Assembly: GCA_964383365.1 (NCBI GenBank)
Contig: CAYLHF010000009.1
Location: 37,856-101,855, forward strand
Reading direction: 5' to 3'
DNA length: 64,000 nt
Origin: CAYLHF01 sp964383365
GTDB lineage: Bacteria > Bacteroidota > Rhodothermia > Rhodothermales > UBA10348
Position numbers and translations under genes: made by a program. Below the pieces are notes generated by a model. The model saw nothing but the letters and a program-made list of their open reading frames with translations, ran no database searches and was not told where the DNA came from. Below, in pieces: positions 47,420 through 55,882 of this stretch. The first letter of the stretch is position 1; each line of letters starts with the position of its first letter.

Positions 47420-48070
47420 TCAATCAGCCTGCTCTCCCTCTACCCACTGAACTGCATGCTGCATCAACTCGGCTGCAGAATCCAGATTTAATTTGTTCTT
47501 GATTCTGGCCCGGTACGATTCGACCGTCTTGACAGACAGGTGAAGGCGCTCGGAAATATCCCTCGTACCGTACCCTCTACCGGTAAGTTCAAAAACCTCA
47601 AGCTCTCTATCGCTCAACAAATCGAACGGAGACTGCGCAACTCGGTCCTGACCGGTCACGAGTCCCATCAGCAGTCGCTCATTCATCTCATCGCTGACAT
47701 ACACACCGCCATTCAACACGCGCCGTACCGCGTTAAGAATCACGTCTCCAGCCTGCAACTTCATTATGTATCCGCGAGCACCTGCTCTGATGGCTCGTTC
47801 AGCATATAATGATTCGTCATGACGAGAAACGATGAGTGTTTTCGTCGTCGGCTCGACTGCCGTCAGATGTTTGACTAACTCGAGGCCGCTCATTCCCGGC
47901 AAGGAGATGTCGATAATCACCAGATCTGGAGACAACTCATCTATCAATGAAATCGCATCTTCTGCATTCGTTGCCTGCCCACATATCTCGAGACTCGGAT
48001 CTTCTGAAAGGGAAAGAATAAGTCCTTTCCTCATCAACGGATGGTCATCGACGATCATTAATTTGGGCAT
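47420..48070 (-). CDS. NarL/FixJ-type response regulator
   Basis: A receiver with KLMIVDDHPLMRKG, phospho-Asp in LVIIDISLPGMSG and Lys in YIMKLQAGD, then a LuxR-type helix-turn-helix (LLSDRELEVFELTGRGYGTRDISERLHLSVKTVESYRARI). The start ATG at 48070 gives 216 residues. It lies 31 bases after the FixL-like kinase, the expected partner. Target genes are unknown; the adjacent SLC13 transporter is a candidate. Confidence 0.95.
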   Translation of the reverse strand: MPKLMIVDDHPLMRKGLILSLSEDPSLEICGQATNAEDAISLIDELSPDLVIIDISLPGMSGLELVKHLTAVEPTTKTLIVSRHDESLYAERAIRAGARGYIMKLQAGDVILNAVRRVLNGGVYVSDEMNERLLMGLVTGQDRVAQSPFDLLSDRELEVFELTGRGYGTRDISERLHLSVKTVESYRARIKNKLNLDSAAELMQHAVQWVEGEQAD

Positions 48071-48101
48071 ACGATCGGTGGTTCGGGTGGGAACGATCAA
48101 C

Positions 48102-49475
48102 TCACGAAAAAAATACGCACAACACAACGGTACCGCCACCTTCGCTTCTTTTAATATCCAACTCTCCGCCGATCACGCGAGCCCGATATTTCATTATTCG
48201 AACACCCATCCCTCTATCCTCTGGCAAAACGTCCGGAAACCCGATCCCGTCGTCTTTGATTTCCAGTCGGTTCCTGCGCCCATCCTGCGACAGGGTGACC
48301 GAAACATTGGAGGCTTTCCCGTGCTTCACTGCATTGCTGATAGCCTCCTGGGTAATCCTGTAGACGTTACTCTTCGACGCGGTATCGCGGAGTAGAACAG
48401 GACCGTCTGCTTTCAGAATACAATTGATACCGAGGAGTCTTCCGGCATTTCTTACGAGCGTTTCAAGAGCTCCTACCAGTCCAATTTCGTCGAGCTCAAC
48501 CGGCACCAGTCCCCTCGACAGATTGCGGGCACTACGATCGGCCTCCTTTATCATCTCGGTAACTTCAAGCATATCTTCCGAGTGAGGAGATCCTTCTTTC
48601 TCGAGTCGCTTCGCCATGTTCTGGGATATCAATCCGATTCCGGTGAGCATCTGTCCCAGACCGTCATGTAGATCCTGGCCAATACGTCTCCTCTCTCGGT
48701 CACTGATACGAAGAATTTCCTGTTCGAGCAATCTCCGTTCCGTAATGTCCCGGACAACTCCGGTAAAAAGTCTCCGACCATCGGCCTTCAATTCGCTTAC
48801 GGCCAAATCCATCGGGAATGTTTCTCCGTTCTTTCTCACCCCAACGACCTCGCGACCGATTCCGATGATTCTGTTCACTCCCGATTCGAGATAGTTCTGA
48901 ATGTAATCGGAGTGTTCCACAGCATACGATTCGGGCATGAGAACAGACACATTTCGACCGATAATGTGTAGGGCGTTATACCCGAATATCTCCTCAGCTG
49001 CACAGTTAAACGCAATTATCGTCCCGCGTTCATCAATTGTAATAATGCCGTCAACAATATTATCGAAGACGGCCTGGTATTCCTGTTTTCTAGCCTCCCG
49101 GATCATGATTCGCTGTTTGATGAATGGAATCCGGAATTCAAAATCCTGAGGATCGAAAAGTAGATCATCGACGTGACGAGAGACCATTTCCCGCTCCAAG
49201 ACAAACTCTTTTCTGGGCATACACCCAATAATCATCCCGTTGTCAGAAAACCGGAGTTTGGGATTATTCAGTGCATTGAACGTGTCACCGGCCGTATCCG
49301 TGAGCACTGCCAACCTGGATTCGAAAGAGTCGCCCAGTTGAACGTCATCTACCGACGTGGCGTCCACGGCGACCACACGGCGGCAGTACGTACCTACCAC
49401 CTCCGACATCTTTTCCAATCGCTTTTCATAGATACCCACGAGCAGGATATCCGTATCGAGAGTGCTTTGCATCAT
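48102..49475 (-). CDS. FixL-like PAS histidine kinase (HisKA_3)
   Basis: A soluble sensor of 457 residues. Residues 1-115 form a receiver-like or unassigned N-terminal domain. The PAS domain (about 135-248) includes NCAAEEIFGYNALHIIGRNVSVLMPE and IIGIGREVVG, close to rhizobial FixL. His188 and Arg208 stand 20 residues apart, as His200 (heme ligand) and Arg220 (distal) do in Bradyrhizobium FixL. The kinase has QDLHDGLGQ with His270 and a NarX-type ATPase (DDGIGFPD). It is followed by its response regulator. Oxygen or gas sensing is plausible but needs heme proof. Confidence 0.9.
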   Translation of the reverse strand: MMQSTLDTDILLVGIYEKRLEKMSEVVGTYCRRVVAVDATSVDDVQLGDSFESRLAVLTDTAGDTFNALNNPKLRFSDNGMIIGCMPRKEFVLEREMVSRHVDDLLFDPQDFEFRIPFIKQRIMIREARKQEYQAVFDNIVDGIITIDERGTIIAFNCAAEEIFGYNALHIIGRNVSVLMPESYAVEHSDYIQNYLESGVNRIIGIGREVVGVRKNGETFPMDLAVSELKADGRRLFTGVVRDITERRLLEQEILRISDRERRRIGQDLHDGLGQMLTGIGLISQNMAKRLEKEGSPHSEDMLEVTEMIKEADRSARNLSRGLVPVELDEIGLVGALETLVRNAGRLLGINCILKADGPVLLRDTASKSNVYRITQEAISNAVKHGKASNVSVTLSQDGRRNRLEIKDDGIGFPDVLPEDRGMGVRIMKYRARVIGGELDIKRSEGGGTVVLCVFFS

Positions 49476-49498
49476 ACGTTCAGGACGTAATTGGTTAT

Positions 49499-50956
49499 CT
49501 AACCGATGAGATAGTACGGCAACAGAAGGGACAGGCCTGTTACTACGAATGCAAATATAACATTAAGATAAACGCCCGTCCTCGCCATCGTAGATATTCG
49601 AAAGTATCCGGTACCAAACACGATTGCATTGGGAGGCGTGGCGACCGGAAGCATGAACGCACAACTCGCGGCGATGGTGGCCGGGATGACGAACATGACC
49701 GGACTCGTCCCCATCGTAAGTGCCACGGAAGCAAGGACCGGTAGAAAAGCCGCCGTCGTGGCCGTATTACTCGTCATTTCCGTTAGCACGATGACGACGG
49801 AAGTGAATAAGAATATCAGCACAATAGGTGGCAGATCAGCAAGCGATCCTATTCCTTCCCCGATGTAGCGTGCCAACCCGGTACTCGCGATAAACGCCGC
49901 AAGACTGAGTCCTCCGCCGAATAGCAGAAGAACCCCCCAGGGTATCCTGAGTGCCTGCTTCCAGCCCAGCAGTTTTTCATCTGGACGTTCTCCCGACGGT
50001 ACGATAAACACCATAGTTGCCCCGATAATTGCGATTCCTGAGTCCGTCAGACCTGGAATTACACTCGACAATAACGGCCTGGTAATCCAGGCAAGGGCGA
50101 CCATCAGAAAGACGAGACCGACTCGTATTTCGGCCGGTCTCATCCTGCCGAGACGTTCCAATTCGGAGCGGAACAGTTCCCGTCCTCCGGGAATGGAACC
50201 GAAGGATGGTCTGTACAGGAATCGTCCGAGCACGAGGTACACGAGCGGTATCCCGACAATCACGATTGGAACTCCTATACTCATCCACCCGGCGAAACCG
50301 ATCTGTATCCCGTAGGACTCTTCCAGAAAGGCTGCCATCAGAGCGTTTGGCGGAGTACCTATCAGGGTTCCAACACCCCCGATACTTGCCGAGTAGGCAA
50401 TCCCCAACATGAGTAGCGTTCCGAATCGTTTTACTGATTCTCTGGATAAGCTGGACGCAGATGTGAGATCAACAACGCTGATCGCAATCGGTAGCATCAT
50501 CAGCGTTGTCGCCGTGTTGGCGACCCACATACTCATGAAGCCGGATACGACCATAAATCCAAATGCAACGGCCCCCGGTGATTCTCCGATCCGGTTCAAT
50601 ATTTTCAAGGCAAGGCGATTGTGGATACCGGATTCCTGAACGGCCTCTGCAAGTAAAAAACCCCCCAGAAACAAAAAAATGAGGGGGTGGGCATACGGCG
50701 CGGCGACCGATCGAATGTCCCCGACTCCCAGTAACGGAAAGAGGGCAATCGGAAGTAGTGCCGTAACAGGAATCGGAACTGCCTCTGTAATCCACCAGAC
50801 GGCCATGTGTAGACCCAGTGCCGCCACCAGCCATGCTTCTTTCGTCAATTCCGCCGGCGCGTGAATCAACATGCCACCCAGAAGGAACAAGGGACCCACG
50901 ATCAGTCCAATGCGCTGAACCCGCTCACCATACGTACCGGCCGTTCCTGTCTGCAT
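49499..50956 (-). CDS. SLC13/DASS family sodium-anion symporter
   Basis: A ~12-helix inner-membrane transporter of 485 residues. Family motifs are ANTATTLMMLP and, in the second repeat, TEMTSNTATTAAFLPVLAS, the SNT sodium-site motifs. A C-terminal conserved PVATPPNAIVFGTGYF follows. Likely substrates are dicarboxylates, citrate or sulfate. It starts 3 bases after sixA and ends 23 bases before the FixL-like kinase gene, so the sensor pair may control it. Confidence 0.95.
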   Translation of the reverse strand: MQTGTAGTYGERVQRIGLIVGPLFLLGGMLIHAPAELTKEAWLVAALGLHMAVWWITEAVPIPVTALLPIALFPLLGVGDIRSVAAPYAHPLIFLFLGGFLLAEAVQESGIHNRLALKILNRIGESPGAVAFGFMVVSGFMSMWVANTATTLMMLPIAISVVDLTSASSLSRESVKRFGTLLMLGIAYSASIGGVGTLIGTPPNALMAAFLEESYGIQIGFAGWMSIGVPIVIVGIPLVYLVLGRFLYRPSFGSIPGGRELFRSELERLGRMRPAEIRVGLVFLMVALAWITRPLLSSVIPGLTDSGIAIIGATMVFIVPSGERPDEKLLGWKQALRIPWGVLLLFGGGLSLAAFIASTGLARYIGEGIGSLADLPPIVLIFLFTSVVIVLTEMTSNTATTAAFLPVLASVALTMGTSPVMFVIPATIAASCAFMLPVATPPNAIVFGTGYFRISTMARTGVYLNVIFAFVVTGLSLLLPYYLIG

Positions 50957-50959
50957 GTG

Positions 50960-51472
50960 TTATGTATCCTTTTTCCGTTTCTGGAGAATCCTCGGAACTA
51001 TGTGCCACCGCAATGAACCAAGTCCCGGACGAAGGCTCCTCCATTGATCCATGTTCAGATCTATGCAAGAGATTGCGGCAGTTGGAAACTGAATAGCAGC
51101 TCCACCGACAATCTGGCCAGAAAGAAGCGACATGGTCGGTTCATGCCCTATCACCATGGCGGATTCATGCGTGTCGGCCAGGTTGCGGATACACTGAAGC
51201 AATTGCGCCAGGGATGCCAGATAGATCGAATCATCGTATTGAACCTCCGTCTCATTCCAACCGACAGACATCCTCAGATTATCCAGCGTCTCGCGAGTCC
51301 TCTGTGCGGTGGAGCAGAGGACAATCTCCGGTATTCCATGCTGCCTTGAAAGAATCCGACCCATTCGACGGGCATCTTTCAACCCGCGCGCAGAAAGCGG
51401 TCTATTTTTGTCGCCAACGTACGTGGCATCCCGGTCTGATTTGGCGTGTCGCATGAGGTACAGGGACTTCAT
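50960..51472 (-). CDS. sixA: SixA-like phosphohistidine phosphatase
   Basis: A histidine-phosphatase-fold enzyme of 170 residues. The RHG-like LMRHAKSDRDA carries the nucleophile His, SARGLKDARRMG and STAQRTRETLDNL complete the pocket, and GHEPTM has the second catalytic His. Its ATG at 51472 sits in a GGGGGA context and overlaps the stop of a small membrane peptide gene. SixA dephosphorylates phosphohistidine on HPt domains or the PTS. Here it lies in an operon with a kinase/regulator pair, which makes that pair a possible target. Confidence 0.88.
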   Translation of the reverse strand: MKSLYLMRHAKSDRDATYVGDKNRPLSARGLKDARRMGRILSRQHGIPEIVLCSTAQRTRETLDNLRMSVGWNETEVQYDDSIYLASLAQLLQCIRNLADTHESAMVIGHEPTMSLLSGQIVGGAAIQFPTAAISCIDLNMDQWRSLRPGLGSLRWHIVPRILQKRKKDT

Positions 51473-51624
51473 GCAATTCCCCCGGCCACGACATCTCGGG
51501 TATAGACCCCGATATAGAGAACTATTCCGGCTACCAGCCCCACCATGAATACCGTACAAGATGTCCTGAGGCGTACCCCTGTTCGAGTGGGAACGCTTCC
51601 GACGTTGTATTTATCTCTGATCAT
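51469..51624 (-). CDS. Small single-helix membrane protein (51 residues)
   Basis: A short frame starting at the ATG at 51624 (MIRDKYNVGSVPTRTGVRLR) with one hydrophobic helix (FMVGLVAGIVLYIGVY) and a short tail TRDVVAGGIA. Its stop overlaps the sixA start (ATGA), an arrangement that supports real translation. The basic N-terminus predicts N-in topology. No family is recognised. The function is unknown; a membrane anchor or partner for SixA or the transporter is a guess. Confidence 0.6.
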   Translation of the reverse strand: MIRDKYNVGSVPTRTGVRLRTSCTVFMVGLVAGIVLYIGVYTRDVVAGGIA

Positions 51625-51842
51625 GTTCAAATATAGCATCGTCGGAACAAGAAGCCACGGGTTGATACCTCTCCTGGGTGAGATCCAGGCAATAAGGCAT
51701 TATCACCGTTGATTTTGACGCTACCGGACGCTACCGGATCATCGCCTGGGGAATCAACGCCTGTTCCGGCGAAAAGGAGATGCTTTTTTCGTACCGGTTC
51801 CGGACCGATTCACGCTGATCAAACTCTCCAGCGTCGGATGAC

Positions 51843-52208
51843 TCATCTGGAACAGGCGTAGCGTGCCTCGGCATTGTCACACGGCCCACCCACCGGGGGA
51901 TTAGCCTTTCGCACCTTCACACGCACCCTGTCTACAATCTCGTCGAGTTCAAGAATTTGATGAGCGATCAGATATGCCAGGCGCTCGATCAGAAAAAACT
52001 TATTGGTTGTAACGGTTTTTCTGATTAGGCCATAAACCGCCTCATAATCAACCGTCGCGTTAAGATCATCTGTCTGGGCCGCTTTTTCGAAATTCAGATC
52101 CATAGCTACGTCAACTTCGTAGCGTCCTCCCACCCGATGTTCTTCTTTCATCACTCCGTGGTGCGCGTAAAAAACCGCGTTAGAAAGCTGAATTGTTCCT
52201 GTAGGCAT
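51843..52208 (-). CDS. folB: Dihydroneopterin aldolase
   Basis: Folate synthesis enzyme cleaving dihydroneopterin. Motifs are FYAHHGVMKEE and GGRYEVDVAMDL, then DYEAVYGLIR and LIERLAYLIAHQIL, and VRKANPPVGG near the C-terminus. At 121 residues it is of normal length. It begins 2 bases after the heme lipoprotein stop, so the two are probably cotranscribed. A 218-base stretch after its end holds only a short tandem repeat and no visible gene. Confidence 0.93.
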   Translation of the reverse strand: MPTGTIQLSNAVFYAHHGVMKEEHRVGGRYEVDVAMDLNFEKAAQTDDLNATVDYEAVYGLIRKTVTTNKFFLIERLAYLIAHQILELDEIVDRVRVKVRKANPPVGGPCDNAEARYACSR

Positions 52209-52210
52209 GG

Positions 52211-53200
52211 TTACGGTGTTATTCTGTTCACAGGTGTATGAAATCGATTCAAGATATTAATCTCCTCTACCCCGACCGATCCAGGATTGGCCAGGAGCCG
52301 ACTGATAAAGAGTGTTCCATAGAGGCCCAGTACCCTGTCGCTTCGCCTTCTATGCTCGTCAAACAGACCGACGAGATCGGCTCCTACGGGGTAGGATACG
52401 TAAATGCCCCGTGGACCATTCGGCCCGTCTGCGACGGCTGAAGGGAAGCTGCGTTCGGGCTCAAACAATTTCGTTCCGAAATGGCACCCCACACATTTCG
52501 TCGGGATGACCAGATCCGACGGTTTTTGTTGTATGCGGTCTGTGAGTAATCCATCCGAATCGTATGCGAAGAAATCCCAGAATCCATCGGTACGTTTCTT
52601 CATTACACTGTATTCGACGATTACGTCGTCGCTGTCATGTTCCGAGACAAAAAGGGTACCGGTGGGATATTGAATGGATTGCGAAATCGTATCCATGTCT
52701 GCCAACGCTGATAGAAGATCCGTCCTGCGAATGAATATGTTTCGTTCATGAGGGGACATCGCCCCTCGGACGTCTACAGAAAACCACGTTCCGTCGTGCC
52801 AGTCACCTTCCCGGCTCCGGAGTTTTTCGATGGTCGCGGGGAACGATCTCATTTCGTAGTACAACGTGTTGATCATGGGCTCGAATTCAGACCAGGATAC
52901 AACCCCGTCGGAACCGGAGAGCTCGAGTCTAGAAGCCAGTTCCGGATACAACCCAACCCTTCCACTGTCACTCAGATAAATAGGGCCGTCCGATTGAATG
53001 AGTACCCCTGCTTCGAACGGATCCTGTCCTGCCTTGCCAAGTGCACCTCCCAGATAAAAGGACAGCAGCGTTCGTTCGTTTTGTTTGTCAAGATCGAAGC
53101 GGATGGAGTTTCGGTCGCTTCGCGTTCCAGACGATGGGCTGCATGCTGCAAAGAAGACGGTCAATAATCCGATGAGGATCACCTGGCTCGTTCGTGTCAC
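52211..53200 (-). CDS. c-type heme lipoprotein, cytochrome P460-like
   Basis: A lipoprotein signal (lipobox FAAC, Cys20) precedes a body with one CxxCH motif (KCVGCHFG). The segment before it (VIVEYSVMKKRTDGFWDFFAYDSDGL) resembles the cytochrome P460 / DUF fold that carries a c-heme. A GSDGVVSWSEFEPM stretch is like a degenerate EF-hand. The GTG start gives 329 residues. The site is periplasmic or outer-membrane. It might act in electron transfer or detoxification. Exact family not certain; the CxxCH and signal are the firm evidence. Confidence 0.7.
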   Translation of the reverse strand: MTRTSQVILIGLLTVFFAACSPSSGTRSDRNSIRFDLDKQNERTLLSFYLGGALGKAGQDPFEAGVLIQSDGPIYLSDSGRVGLYPELASRLELSGSDGVVSWSEFEPMINTLYYEMRSFPATIEKLRSREGDWHDGTWFSVDVRGAMSPHERNIFIRRTDLLSALADMDTISQSIQYPTGTLFVSEHDSDDVIVEYSVMKKRTDGFWDFFAYDSDGLLTDRIQQKPSDLVIPTKCVGCHFGTKLFEPERSFPSAVADGPNGPRGIYVSYPVGADLVGLFDEHRRRSDRVLGLYGTLFISRLLANPGSVGVEEINILNRFHTPVNRITP

Positions 53201-53392
53201 TGACTGAGTTTGTGTTCGAGTGAAGAGTTGAAAATCGGCTTGGCGTCAACGAATGTAATGATGAAAGGCTTCCTTGAGATCTACTTATCAGGACCGATAT
53301 ACAAACTGTGGGCGTTTCCGGGTGGTATTTAAGCAACTCGGGATCAATCACGCATCCTGGCGTATCACGTCGACGGGTATAATTAAGAACAT

Positions 53393-54677
53393 ATGGAGTC
53401 ATCTGCACTCATTGTAGCGATCGCCGGTGTGATTTTAATTACACTCGGCCCTCTGGCCGGTTATCTGTTTTTCAGGTATCGGTTCGGCACTCGTTTGTCT
53501 GACCTGGAATACAGAGAGAGCAAGCAACACGCACGGGAAGTCGACTTCAATCGCGCCAGGTATCAGGCGTCTACGGCAAGAATTAATCAATCTACTGCGT
53601 CGGGAGAAGACACGCTTTCTCTTCTGCGTGAGGAGGTTGAGCAGAAGAGTCTCGAACTGAGTATTGTCCGGCAGGATTATGAACTCGAAATGAAGACGCT
53701 TCGGCAGGAGAATGATTCCCTGCGATCGAAGATAGGGCATCTTCGCGGCGAACCGGTTACTGTACAGGATATTGACCCTAAGTCACCCATCGAGACAACA
53801 GCGCCTCCTCCCGCTTCAACGTATACAGATTTTGTTGATCTGGACCAGGATGAATACGTGGCGGANNNNNNNNNNNNNNNNNNNNNNNNNNNNNNNNNNN
53901 NNNNNNNNNNNNNNNNNNNNNNNNNNNNNNNNNNNNNNNNNNNNNNNNNNNNNNNNNNNNNNNNNGGATGAATACGTGGCGGATTACGCCCCTGAGACGG
54001 CAGACGAACCCGCCCCCTGTAAACCCGCATCCCCTGGAAGTGAACCGGCGGATCCGGTTGCGAGCGACCCGGTCGAAGACAGTCCGATCACGATACCTGT
54101 CGATGACTTCGAACCGGACGTATTTGATGAGGACGGGAACGAATCCAGAGTGTTTTTCGACACATCTCCCGAGGAATCCATCACCGAGGAGTACGCAGAG
54201 CCCGATACCGTCCTCGATCCGATTTTCGACTCCTCTGACTCGGTTGGTGATACGACCCCGGATCCGGTCGAATTGGAGACGGAACCGAATGACCAGGACT
54301 GGGATGAAGACGTTTTCCGGTTTCTCTATCCCGACGCAGACGACCTGAGTGAAGCCGCAGAATTTGAGTCCATCAGTCAGACGGCTGATTCATCCGTGGA
54401 GGCCACGACAGGTTATCCGGCCTTCACGCCGGTGTCCTTCCTGATGTCTGAGAAACCGACCGTCACGGTAGAGTCACAGTTCAAGTCCCTTGTTCGGCTG
54501 AGTGACGATCAGTACGATCTTTTGAACGAGCTCGGATACGGAAGCATGGAAAAAATAGCAAAATTGAGTTCGACCGAAGTACGTCGTCTGGCAGAAATAT
54601 TTTCGATCCCGGCTCAGAGAATTGAATCCGATTGGATTCCCAACGCGCAACTGATTCTGTTCGAAAGAAACAGATAA
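53393..54677 (+). CDS. Membrane-anchored coiled-coil protein with C-terminal HhH domain (interrupted by gap)
   Basis: An N-terminal membrane helix (IVAIAGVILITLGPLAGYLFF) is followed by a coiled coil (about 60-120), then a long acidic, Pro/Thr-rich linker interrupted by a 100-N gap. The C-terminus (about 60 residues) holds LVRLSDDQYDLLNELGYGSMEKIAKLSSTEVRRL and ends IESDWIPNAQLILF. That closely matches the helix-hairpin-helix domain seen at the end of many membrane or nuclease-like proteins. The two sides of the gap are in different frames at the nominal length, so the real gap is a multiple of three. The function is unknown; a DNA- or protein-binding tail at the cytoplasmic membrane is inferred. 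Confidence 0.75.
53848..53983. repeat. Assembly gap flanked by an 18-base direct repeat
   Basis: A run of 100 Ns (53866-53965) has the same 18 bases, GGATGAATACGTGGCGGA, on both sides (53848-53865 and 53966-53983). Merging them would join the frame cleanly (DEYVADYAPE). The Ns may be a scaffolding artefact over an overlap, or hide tandem DEYVA-type copies. Confidence 0.85.
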
Positions 54678-54731
54678 CCACTCAATAATGATACCGGGAC
54701 GAAGATCCCGACGAGCGGGTCACACCGAAAA

Positions 54732-55649
54732 TCAGACACCGGCTGGTATCGTTGTCAGGTCACGGAAGGCCTCAATTCGGGTACGGATTTCATCTTTCTC
54801 CAGTTCCAGGAGACGTGAAGGCCCAAATCGTTCCACTGAGAAAGAGGCGATCGCACTTCCGTAGACCACCGCACTCTTCAAGATGTCGGTGTCGATGTGG
54901 TCCTGACCAGCAATATAGCCGGCAAACCCGCCCATAAAGGCATCACCGGCCCCGGTCGGGTCCTGAATATCCTCCAGCGGATAGGCAGGAACGCTGAAAA
55001 TAGTGTCCCCTGTAAAGAGCACTGCCCCATGTTCGCCTTTCTTGATGACCAGATGATCAGGACCCATATCCCTGATCATGCGTGCGGCCCGGATTAGATT
55101 GGGTTCATCGGTCAGTTGCCGCGCCTCCGAATCATTTACGATCAGGCAGTCAACTCTATTCAGGACATGACTCACTCCTTCCCGCGCACTCTCTATCCAG
55201 AAGTTCATGGTATCACAGATGACCATATCAGGAGCAATCATCTGATCAACGACGTCACACTGAATCTGCGGATCCAGGTTACCCAGGCACACGATACGAG
55301 TGTCTCTGGATCTCTCTGGAATTATTGGAGAGAACGACTGCAGGACATTTAGATCCGTCGACAGGGTGTCCCGATCATTCAGGTCATAGTGGTATTGACC
55401 TGACCAGGCAAATGTCTTCCCGTCCGAATCGACTTCCAGTCCGTCTATATCTACACCCACTGAACGAATCGCTTCGATATACTCCTCCGGGAAATCGTCA
55501 CCCACAACGGCAACGAGACGAACGTCGTCGGCAAAATAACGAGCGGCAATGCTGATATAGGTCGCACTACCTCCCAGCTCGCGCTCGACTTCGCCGAACG
55601 GTGTCTTGATAGAATCGAGTGCGACAGTTCCGATGGCGAGAATGCCCAT
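54732..55649 (-). CDS. PfkB-family sugar kinase
   Basis: A ribokinase-like kinase of 305 residues. The start MGILAIGTVALDSIKTPFGEVERELGG has the G-G lid motif. The C-terminal signature DPTGAGDAFMGGFAGYIA carries the catalytic Asp. A middle block DLNDRDTLSTDLNVL suits substrate binding but does not identify the sugar. I used the ATG at 55649; a longer frame reaches 55745 without support. It converges with the coiled-coil gene and diverges from the TPR gene. Confidence 0.92.
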   Translation of the reverse strand: MGILAIGTVALDSIKTPFGEVERELGGSATYISIAARYFADDVRLVAVVGDDFPEEYIEAIRSVGVDIDGLEVDSDGKTFAWSGQYHYDLNDRDTLSTDLNVLQSFSPIIPERSRDTRIVCLGNLDPQIQCDVVDQMIAPDMVICDTMNFWIESAREGVSHVLNRVDCLIVNDSEARQLTDEPNLIRAARMIRDMGPDHLVIKKGEHGAVLFTGDTIFSVPAYPLEDIQDPTGAGDAFMGGFAGYIAGQDHIDTDILKSAVVYGSAIASFSVERFGPSRLLELEKDEIRTRIEAFRDLTTIPAGV

Positions 55650-55882
55650 GGATATTGACAAGGTGTTAGGAGAAATCAAAACCCGACGAAGATACGCGAA
55701 TTTCGTGAGATCAACAGCTTCTTCTGTCGTTCTGGAGGAATTCATTCATTGCAATGTGTAATTATTCACGCCGAGCGTCTTTTCTACCGCGGACGGAAAC
55801 GCCCGGCGACTTTCCTCGTTATCAGACACCCTTCCCGGATTGAGAATTCTGTATCGAACCCAAGCTTACTTCATTGAGCTGC

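Noticed and set aside
51717..51736. Tandem 10-base repeat GACGCTACCG twice
   Set aside because: Only two copies and no link to a gene; likely chance or a small duplication.
55771..55815. Imperfect hairpin GCCGAGCGT/ACGCCCGGC before the TPR gene
   Set aside because: It has one mismatch and a long loop, and no known riboswitch features.
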